Part shown: piece after piece, positions 42,521 through 48,493 of the stretch
Numbering within the stretch: position 1 is the first letter of the stretch
How the letters are laid out: the number at the start of each line of letters is the position of its first letter
Assembly (NCBI GenBank): GCA_017508975.1
Contig: JAFWQU010000001.1
Coordinates: 1-48,493, forward strand
Reading direction: 5' to 3'
From: Clostridia bacterium
GTDB lineage: Bacteria; Bacillota; Clostridia; Christensenellales; Aristaeellaceae
Length of the DNA: 48,493 bases
Position numbers and translations under genes: made by a program
Notes under the pieces: generated by a model
What the model was told of the DNA's origin: nothing
What the model saw: the letters and a program-made list of their open reading frames with translations, nothing else
The model's database searches: none

Positions 42521-43221
42521 ATATCCTGGCGATCGACACCTCCGGCCCGGTCTGCGGGACCGCGGTCCGGACGGACGCGGGGATCCGCGCCTCGAGCATG
42601 GTGCTGAACCAGCGGACGCACTCCGTGAACCTGATGCCCATGGTGGACACGGTGCTGCAGGCCGCCGGACTCACGCTGGCGGAGATGGACCGGCTGGCGG
42701 TGGTCGTGGGCCCCGGCTCCTTCACGGGCGTGCGGCTGGGGGTCAGCACGGTCAAGGGCCTGGCGCACGGCGCGGGAAAGCCCTGCGTGGCGGTCAACGC
42801 GCTGGAGGCGATGGCCCTGGGCGTGGGAGTGTTTCCGGGGCTGATCTGCCCGGTGCAGGACGCCCGCGCGGGACAGGTCTACGCGGCGCTGTTCCGCAGC
42901 GGGGAGACGCGCCCGGTGCGCCTCTGGAAGGACGAACCGCTGAAGGTGGAGGTGCTGGCGGCGCGCCTGCGGGAGCTCGGCGAGCCGGTGCTCTTTGCGG
43001 GCGATGGGATGCCCGTGCAGCGGGAGAAACTGCGGGCGCTCCTGGGCAGCCAGGCGGTCTTCGCGCAGGCGCCCTTCGCCTTCCTGCGGCCGGAGGCGGT
43101 CGCGGAGCTTGCGGCGCGGACGGAGGAGACCGTGGACTATCTGACTCTCATGCCGCTGTACCTGCGCGCGCCCAGCGCGGAGCGGAACCGGCGCCTGATG
43201 GAGGCGGCCCATGAACAGTGA
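42517..43221 (+). CDS. tsaB: tRNA threonylcarbamoyladenosine synthesis protein TsaB
   Basis: 234 residues from ATG 42517. The N-terminal ASKHA fold is shown by ILAIDTSGPVCGTAV, the phosphate-region helix by HSVNLMPMVDTVL, and the family signature by VVGPGSFTGVRLGVSTVKGLA, then DARAGQVYAALF. TsaB is the non-catalytic partner of TsaD. The gene lies between tsaE and rimI, a common order; tsaD is absent from the window. Confidence 0.95.
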   Translation: MNILAIDTSGPVCGTAVRTDAGIRASSMVLNQRTHSVNLMPMVDTVLQAAGLTLAEMDRLAVVVGPGSFTGVRLGVSTVKGLAHGAGKPCVAVNALEAMALGVGVFPGLICPVQDARAGQVYAALFRSGETRPVRLWKDEPLKVEVLAARLRELGEPVLFAGDGMPVQREKLRALLGSQAVFAQAPFAFLRPEAVAELAARTEETVDYLTLMPLYLRAPSAERNRRLMEAAHEQ

Positions 43222-43711
43222 AATCACGATCCGGCGCATGGAGATGAGAGACCTGGATCCGGTGTGCGCCATCGAGAACGCGACCTTCGCGCACCCCTGG
43301 ACCCGGGCGGACTACGAGGGCGAGCTGACGCGCAACAAGGTCGCCCGCTACCTCGTCGCGGAGCGGGAGGGAGAGATTCTGGGCTTCGCCGGCGCCTGGG
43401 TGATCCTCGATGAGAGCCATATCACGAACATCGCCGTGGCGGAGCCCTATCGCCGGCAGGGGATCGGCGAACAGGTGACGCGCGCTCTGCTGCAGTATCT
43501 CTCGAACCTCGGCGCCGCCTACGCGACCCTCGAGGTGCGGGAGAGCAATCTCCCGGCGCAGGCCCTCTACGCTAAGCTGGGTTTCCAGAAGGTCGGCCGC
43601 CGCAAGCGCTACTATGAGGACAACGGCGAGGACGCGCTGCTCCTGGTCTGCGACCGGATGCCGCCGCCCGAGGAGGGCTTCGAGGAGCCGGAGACGGTGC
43701 GGGAGGAATAA
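43211..43711 (+). CDS. rimI: Ribosomal protein bS18-alanine N-acetyltransferase
   Basis: 166 residues, GNAT fold. RimI features: IRRMEMRDLDPVCAIE, FAHPWTRADYEGEL, acetyl-CoA loop EPYRRQGIGEQVTRALL, and LEVRESNLPAQALYAKLGFQKVGRRKRYYEDNGEDALLL, with the YY(x)NGEDA ending typical of RimI. The C-terminus has an extra acidic tail (PPPEEGFEEPETVREE). It acetylates the N-terminal alanine of ribosomal protein bS18. It overlaps tsaB by eleven bases. Confidence 0.93.
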   Translation: MNSEITIRRMEMRDLDPVCAIENATFAHPWTRADYEGELTRNKVARYLVAEREGEILGFAGAWVILDESHITNIAVAEPYRRQGIGEQVTRALLQYLSNLGAAYATLEVRESNLPAQALYAKLGFQKVGRRKRYYEDNGEDALLLVCDRMPPPEEGFEEPETVREE

Positions 43712-43832
43712 CCGCCCTCCGTGACGTTTGAGCCTTTCCGCGGCTGTTTTGAAACACTAAGCCTGTTCAGAAGCCGGGCTTTATGCTATGCTGAGACCGT
43801 GATCCGGAGAGCGGATCGGGGAGGAAAAAACC

Positions 43833-44579
43833 ATGATTGAGTTTGTGCAGACCACCAAGCGGTATGGAAAGAGCAACAAGCTGGCGCTAGACCAGCTGAA
43901 CCTGAGCGTGCCGAACCGGTGCGTATACGGTTTTCTGGGCCCCAACGGCGCGGGCAAGACCACGGCGATCCGGATGCTGACCGGCGCGCTGCGGCCGACC
44001 TCGGGAACGGTCAAGGTCAACGGCATCGACGTGACGGAGGACCCGGTGGCGGCCAAGCGGCTGATCGGGTTCGTGCCGGATACGCAGGAGATGTACGAGC
44101 GGCTGACCGGCTGGGAGTACCTGAACTTCATGGCGGATATCTTCGGCGTGAACGAGGAGGACCGCCGCGCGCGGGCGGACCGGTACCTGGCGACCTTCGA
44201 GATGACGGAGGCGGCGGGCTCCCGGATCCAGAGCTATTCCCGCGGCATGAAGCAGAAGATCGCCGTGATCGGCGCGCTGATCCACGACCCGGAGGTCTGG
44301 GTGCTGGATGAGCCGATGGTGGGCCTGGATCCCCGGGCGGCCTTCCTGCTCAAGGAGGAGATGCGCCGCCAGGCGGACGCGGGCAAGACCGTCTTCTTCT
44401 CTACCCACGTGCTCGAGGTGGCGGAGAAGCTCTGCGACCGGGTCGGCATCATCTCCCACGGCAAGCTGATCGCCGAGGGCACGCCGGAGGAACTGCAGCA
44501 CAGCGCCGGCGACGAGTCCCTGGAGCAGGTCTTCCTGGAGATGACCGGCGGGGATCCCGCGGAGGAGACGTCCAAATGA
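43833..44579 (+). CDS. ABC transporter ATP-binding protein (exporter type)
   Basis: 248 residues. Walker A GPNGAGKTT, Q-loop region FVPDTQEMYERLTGWEYLNF, signature YSRGMKQKIAV in place of LSGGQ, Walker B VWVLDEP, switch His in FFSTHVLE. The YSRGMKQK signature is usual in ABC-2-type exporters of the CcmA/YxlF group. It overlaps the permease gene by four bases and forms an exporter with it. The substrate is unknown; candidates are antimicrobials, lipids or peptides. Confidence 0.93.
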   Translation: MIEFVQTTKRYGKSNKLALDQLNLSVPNRCVYGFLGPNGAGKTTAIRMLTGALRPTSGTVKVNGIDVTEDPVAAKRLIGFVPDTQEMYERLTGWEYLNFMADIFGVNEEDRRARADRYLATFEMTEAAGSRIQSYSRGMKQKIAVIGALIHDPEVWVLDEPMVGLDPRAAFLLKEEMRRQADAGKTVFFSTHVLEVAEKLCDRVGIISHGKLIAEGTPEELQHSAGDESLEQVFLEMTGGDPAEETSK

Positions 44580-46234
44580 AAAACTATGGCATTCTGACCC
44601 GGCTGATGCTCAGCAATATGCTGAGCTCGCTGAATCCGTTCGGCATCAGCTATGAGGATAAGAAAAAGCGCGGCCGGGCGCTTCTGCGCACGCTGGGCGT
44701 GCTGATCATTCTTGCGAGCGGCATCGGCTTTGTGGTTTTCCTGGAGTACGAGCTCTCCACGCTGCTCAAGCCCATGGGGCAGCTGTCGCTGCTGCTGGGC
44801 ATGGCGGTCCTGTTCTCGATGGTCCTGACCCTGGTGCTGGGCCTGTTCCAGACGCTCTCGGAGCTCTACCAGGGCAAGGACGCGCCCTTCCTGGCGGCGC
44901 TGCCGCTGACCAGCCGGCAGGTGTTCGCGGCGCGGATGACCTCGCTGTATGTCTCGGAACTGGGAATCGACGCGCTGATCACGATCCCCGCGATGGTGCT
45001 CTACTGCATGGGCACGGGGAAGGTACTGCCGGTGGCGCTGACCGGGCTGCCGGTCCTGCTGCTCCTGCCGGTGATCCCGCTGGTGCTCGTGACGCTGATC
45101 GGCTCGCTGCTCATGCGGGTGAGTTTCTTCAGCCGGAACCGCGAGACGATTGTCATGGTGCTCAGCATGGGCATCGCCATCGCCTACTCGGTCGCGGTGA
45201 CCATGATGAACACCTCCGCGAGCGACAGCCCCGCGACGCAGCTTGTCAGCTACCTGACGCGGGAGAACGGTCTGGCGGAGCTGCTGATCAGCCGCTTCCC
45301 GCCCGCGCTGTGGGCGATGCGCGGCCTGATTGGACAAGGGCTCTGGCTGGCGCTGCTGGCGGGTGTGTCCGTCCTGGCGGCCGCCCTGCTGATCCTGCTG
45401 GTGGGCGCAGACTACCTGCCCCAGGCGCTGAGTGCCGGGGAACACACGGTCGGCCAGTGCCGCGTCAAGGGACAGGCCAGCTGGCGTGCCTCCTCCGCGT
45501 TCGGCGCACTGCACAGCCTGGAGTGGCATGAGCTGCTCCGCACACCCGCCTGGGCTTACAACGCCCTCGCCGGCGTGATCATGTTCCCCCTGATGATGGG
45601 GATCGGCCTGTTTGCCGGCTTCTCCAAGGGCGGAGCCGGGGATCCCACCGCGCTGATCGAAGAGCTTGCGCAGGAGTTTGGCTACGGCTATATCGCGCTG
45701 GTCGCCGCCGCGCTCTTCGCCATGGGCAGCATGGTGAACCCCGCCGTGTCGACCGCGATCTCCCGTGAGGGCGGACGCTGGCCCTTCGCGCTGACCCTGC
45801 CCGTGCGGCAGCGGACGCGCTTCGCGGCGAAACTGATGGTGGGCGTGGAGATCAACCTGATCTGTGGGCTGCTGATCGCGGTCGTGGTTGAGTATCTGGC
45901 GCGGATGCCCCTGCTGTGGCTTCTGGCAGCCCTGGCACTCTCGCAGGCGATCGGCCTGGCCGCCTCCGCGGCGTCGCTGTGGGTGGACGCGCGTCGTCCC
46001 CAGCTGAAGTGGAACAGCGAGATGGAGGCCATCAAGAAGAATTTCAACCAGGTCTTCGGCATGTTCCTGTGGCTGGCGTTCCTGGGCCTGTGCGTGATCC
46101 CCGCGGTGTTCCTGTGGAACAGGGGCGGCGGCATCGCGATGCTCGGCTGTGCCGGGATGGCGCTGCTGGAGGTCGCTGTGAGCCTCTTGCTCCTCTCCCG
46201 CGTCACGGAAAAGCACACGGCTCTGCAGGACTGA
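44576..46234 (+). CDS. ABC-2-type exporter permease
   Basis: 552 residues with about twelve membrane segments in two sets, for example LGVLIILASGIGFVVFLEY, LLLGMAVLFSMVLTLVLGLF, ALTGLPVLLLLPVIPLVLV, LALLAGVSVLAAALLILLV and FLWLAFLGLCVIPAVFLW. The segment ELYQGKDAPFLAALPLTSRQVFAARM is the cytoplasmic coupling helix common to large bacterial ABC-2 permeases (YtrF/putative ABC exporter group). It works with the preceding ATPase. Repeat copy G follows 15 bases after the stop. Confidence 0.88.
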   Translation: MKNYGILTRLMLSNMLSSLNPFGISYEDKKKRGRALLRTLGVLIILASGIGFVVFLEYELSTLLKPMGQLSLLLGMAVLFSMVLTLVLGLFQTLSELYQGKDAPFLAALPLTSRQVFAARMTSLYVSELGIDALITIPAMVLYCMGTGKVLPVALTGLPVLLLLPVIPLVLVTLIGSLLMRVSFFSRNRETIVMVLSMGIAIAYSVAVTMMNTSASDSPATQLVSYLTRENGLAELLISRFPPALWAMRGLIGQGLWLALLAGVSVLAAALLILLVGADYLPQALSAGEHTVGQCRVKGQASWRASSAFGALHSLEWHELLRTPAWAYNALAGVIMFPLMMGIGLFAGFSKGGAGDPTALIEELAQEFGYGYIALVAAALFAMGSMVNPAVSTAISREGGRWPFALTLPVRQRTRFAAKLMVGVEINLICGLLIAVVVEYLARMPLLWLLAALALSQAIGLAASAASLWVDARRPQLKWNSEMEAIKKNFNQVFGMFLWLAFLGLCVIPAVFLWNRGGGIAMLGCAGMALLEVAVSLLLLSRVTEKHTALQD

Positions 46235-46249
46235 CAGGAGCCCTTCAAA

Positions 46250-46334
46250 AGCAAAGGTATCTGCCTGAAGGTCCAGGGCGATCGGAAAGCCGCCGGTCCG
46301 GCTGCGGACCTGGCCGCGCCCGCAGGCGCGAAAC
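46250..46334 (+). repeat. Structured intergenic repeat, copy G with an internal insertion
   Basis: Core intact except for an 18-base insertion (46292-46309) in the descending arm of stem 1. The insertion carries its own inverted repeat, GGTCCG/CGGACC. The tail is short and diverged, and stem 2 has a C-A mismatch at the outer pair. Confidence 0.8.
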
Positions 46335-46382
46335 CCCTGCTTCGGTCAAGGAAAACCCAATAAACCGGCTGGAGAGAAAAGC

Positions 46383-47894
46383 ATGTATCAGATTCTGACT
46401 GCTGACCAGGCTGCGGAGCTGATCCCGGATGGCGCCTGTATCTGCGTCAACTCGTTCGTAGGCATCGAGAATCCGGTGGAACTCCATGAGGCCCTGGGGA
46501 GACGGTACCATGAGACCGGCTCCCCGGGCCATTTGACGATCATCTCCAGCGCGGGCTTCGGCGTATGGGATGAGGACCGCGCCGCCGAGGGCTATATCCG
46601 GGAGGGCGCGGTGGACCGGCTGATCTGCGGCCACTTCGGCGCGATGCCCAGCACCAAGCGGATCATCCTCGAGGACCGTTTCGAGGCGTACAACCTGCCG
46701 CTGGGCTGCATTTCGCACGCGATCCGTGCGCAGGCCGGCGGCCTGCCCGGCGCGCTGTCCAAGGTGGGCCTCGACCTGTTCGTGGATCCCCGCCGCGAGG
46801 GGCCCGGCATCAACCGCATCTCCCACGACCCGAGCCTCGTGAAGCTCGTGGAGCTGGACGGGGAGGAGTTCCTGTACTATAAACTGCCCCGGATCACCTG
46901 CGCCCTGATCAAGGGCACGGCGGCGGATCCCCGGGGCAATATCTCGTTCGACGACATGTATATGTCGGGCGACGCGCTCTCCATCTGCCAGGCGACCAAG
47001 GCCAACGGCGGCAAGGTGATCGTGCAGGTGGACAAGCTGGTGGATGTCCCCTCCCGGCCGCGAAACGCGGTTATTCCCGGCTGCCTGGTGGACGCGATCG
47101 TGGTGGTGGAGCCCGGCTGGCGCGACGAGGCGTACACGGCGCTGATGGGCTCCTTCGAGATCCCCTACGCGCAGTGGCCGGAGTGGACCGACCGCCTGGA
47201 GGCGCTGACCGCCACCCGGCGGCAGGATTCCACCGCCAGCCGGATCATCGGCCGCCGCGCCGCGCAGGAGCTCAAGAAGGGCGATATCGTCAACGTGGGC
47301 ATCGGCATTCCGGAGGCGGTCTCGCACTACGCGCGCAAGAACGGCATGCTGGACCATGTGACGCTGACGGTGGAGTCCGGCAGCGTGGGCGGCTTCCCGG
47401 CTTCGGGCCAGGTGTTCGGCGCCATGATCGGCGCGACCTCCGTCTGCGATATGTCCAACCAGTTCGACCTGTATGACAACGGCGGACTGGACATCTGCTT
47501 CATGGGCGCGCTGGAGGTGGACCGGCACGGGAATGTCAACGCCCACCGCGGCCCCGGCGCCTTCGCCGGCATCGGCGGTTTCGCGAACATCACCGCGCGG
47601 ACGCCCACCGTGGTCTTCTGCCTGACTTTCAACACCAAGGGCCTGACGGTCACTCGCAAGGGCGGCATCGTCACGGTCGAGCAGAACGGCTCCATCCCGA
47701 AGTTCGTCAACGAGATCCAGGCGGTGAGCTTCTCCGCCAAGCAGGCGCTGGCCAACGGTCAGCGGGTGCTGTACGTGACTGAGCGCTGCGTGCTGGGGCT
47801 GACCTCGAACGGCCTGAAGCTCCTGGAGGTCTATCCGGGCGTGGACGTCGTGCGCGACATACTGGCACTGCTGCCTTTCGCGGTGGAGATCTGA
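46383..47894 (+). CDS. Acyl-CoA:acetate/propionate CoA-transferase (class I, Pct-like)
   Basis: 503 residues with alpha and beta halves fused, as in propionate CoA-transferase. N-terminal half: ELIPDGACICVNSFVGIENP, the oxyanion-type loop in IISSAGFGVWDE, GGKVIVQVDKLV. C-terminal half: IVNVGIGIPEAVSHYA and LTVESGSVGG, in which Glu331 is the nucleophile that forms the enzyme-CoA thioester. FMGALEVDRHGNVNAHR completes the family pattern. It moves CoA between short-chain acids, as in propionate or butyrate fermentation; the exact acid is not predictable. Ribosome site GGAGAGAAAAG. Confidence 0.9.
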   Translation: MYQILTADQAAELIPDGACICVNSFVGIENPVELHEALGRRYHETGSPGHLTIISSAGFGVWDEDRAAEGYIREGAVDRLICGHFGAMPSTKRIILEDRFEAYNLPLGCISHAIRAQAGGLPGALSKVGLDLFVDPRREGPGINRISHDPSLVKLVELDGEEFLYYKLPRITCALIKGTAADPRGNISFDDMYMSGDALSICQATKANGGKVIVQVDKLVDVPSRPRNAVIPGCLVDAIVVVEPGWRDEAYTALMGSFEIPYAQWPEWTDRLEALTATRRQDSTASRIIGRRAAQELKKGDIVNVGIGIPEAVSHYARKNGMLDHVTLTVESGSVGGFPASGQVFGAMIGATSVCDMSNQFDLYDNGGLDICFMGALEVDRHGNVNAHRGPGAFAGIGGFANITARTPTVVFCLTFNTKGLTVTRKGGIVTVEQNGSIPKFVNEIQAVSFSAKQALANGQRVLYVTERCVLGLTSNGLKLLEVYPGVDVVRDILALLPFAVEI

Positions 47895-47910
47895 TTCTTT
47901 CACGAAAAAG

Positions 47911-47981
47911 GATTTCGCGCCTGCGGGCGCGACCAGAGGCTTTCCGATCGCCTCTGGACTCTTCGGACACACTCTTTTGGA
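47911..47981 (-). repeat. Structured intergenic repeat, copy H
   Basis: Minus orientation, stem 1 of the 8-bp CCAGAGGC/GCCTCTGG type, stem 2 intact. It is paired tail to tail with copy I; together they fill the 224-base gap between convergent genes. Confidence 0.85.
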
Positions 47982-48029
47982 GAAGTTGGGTATTTCAGCG
48001 CAGGGCCTTCCTGCTATCCCCAAACTTCC

Positions 48030-48098
48030 AAAGAAGTGCATTGCCGAAGGTCCAGGGCGATCGGAAAGCCCTGGTCGCGGCCCGCAGGCCGCGAAATC
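48030..48098 (+). repeat. Structured intergenic repeat, copy I
   Basis: Plus orientation, 7-bp stem 1 and 7-bp stem 2 (CGCGGCC/GGCCGCG). The tail is short. It ends 20 bases from the metK stop. Confidence 0.85.
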
Positions 48099-48118
48099 CT
48101 TATTTATGTTGAGCAGAC

Positions 48119-48493
48119 TTATTTACCTTTTACCGCCTGCCGCAGATCCTCCACAGCGTCGAGGTGCTCCCAGGGGAGGTCGAGGTCCGGACGGCCGAAG
48201 TGGCCGTAGGCCGCGGTCTGCCTGTAGATGGGCCGCCGCAGGTCAAAACGCCGGATGATGACGGCGGGACGCATGTCAAAAACCTCGGAGACAGCGGCGG
48301 TCAGGACGTTGTCGCTGACCACGCCGGTGCCGCGGGTATCCACGCGGAGACTGACCGGGTGTGCGACGCCGATGGCGTAGGCCAGCTGGATCTCACACTG
48401 CCGGGCCAGCCCGGCGGCGACCAGATTCTTGGCCGCGTGGCGGGCGGCGTAGGCGGCGGAGCGGTCCACCTTGGTGGGGTCCTTGCCCGAGAA
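48119..48493 (-). CDS. metK: S-adenosylmethionine synthetase, C-terminal part (cut by window edge)
   Basis: The last 124 codons are present. [18 protein letters not shown] at the window edge is the MetK phosphate/K+-binding block of domain 3; [15 protein letters not shown] and [15 protein letters not shown] with the DLPWE ending are the usual C-terminal MetK segments. The enzyme makes S-adenosylmethionine from ATP and methionine. No separate terminator is seen; repeat copy I lies just downstream and its hairpins could serve. Confidence 0.96.
   Translation of the reverse strand, partial: FSGKDPTKVDRSAAYAARHAAKNLVAAGLARQCEIQLAYAIGVAHPVSLRVDTRGTGVVSDNVLTAAVSEVFDMRPAVIIRRFDLRRPIYRQTAAYGHFGRPDLDLPWEHLDAVEDLRQAVKGK

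Noticed and set aside
43712-43832. Promoter before the ABC exporter
   Set aside because: TATGCT at about 43783 lacks a convincing -35 hexamer, so no promoter was called.

Overview
The window looks like chromosomal DNA from a GC-rich member of the Firmicutes, most likely class Clostridia and possibly a Christensenellales-type gut lineage. The signs are high GC throughout, strong AGGAGG ribosome sites, sigma-A promoters with 16-18 base spacers, a Bacillus-type Ter/YceG/TelA cluster, type-2 ArgC, an FMN-riboswitch RibU and LplB/LplC-type permeases. This placement is inference; no rRNA or tRNA gene was seen.

Layout. 1-372 is the start of rho (minus). 532-6396 is a plus-strand operon: a degenerate GH4-like protein, a SAM methyltransferase, an RluA-type pseudouridine synthase, tgt, and a secreted SH3/C39-peptidase protein. 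6560-9172 (minus) is a two-gene unit, a Clp-type AAA+ ATPase and an unknown partner. 9289-11650 (minus) holds a secreted phosphodiester glycosidase and a leucine-rich-repeat surface protein. 11797-17090 (minus) is a carbohydrate operon (unrecognised toroid-like enzyme, two permeases, solute-binding protein) divergent from a DeoR-type regulator at 17342. 18268-21790 runs PPK2, tyrA, DUF523, a membrane protein and a repeat protein. 21930-23829 holds a Pro-Glu-rich secreted protein and a DUF4234 membrane protein. Then come uvrC and pfkA.

27343-35585 is the most striking block: a P-type Ca2+ ATPase, two TerD proteins, a rhomboid protease, YceG and TelA, apparently one transcription unit. It resembles the Bacillus yceCDEFGH stress operon, but no TerC is present; a calcium pump and a rhomboid protease are linked instead. 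36478-41153 is the arginine operon argC-GNAT-argJ-argB-argD, with a perfect palindrome over its promoter. 41178-41976 is an FMN riboswitch and ribU. 42077-43711 is tsaE-tsaB-rimI. 43833-46234 is an ABC exporter, 46383-47894 a CoA-transferase, and the window ends in the 3' part of metK (minus).

Scattered between genes are nine copies of one structured repeat of about 55-100 bp. It has two hairpins whose stems co-vary between copies, a conserved loop, and in several copies a tail that looks like an outward promoter. With the Ter/Ca2+/rhomboid operon, this repeat family is the best candidate here for something undescribed.
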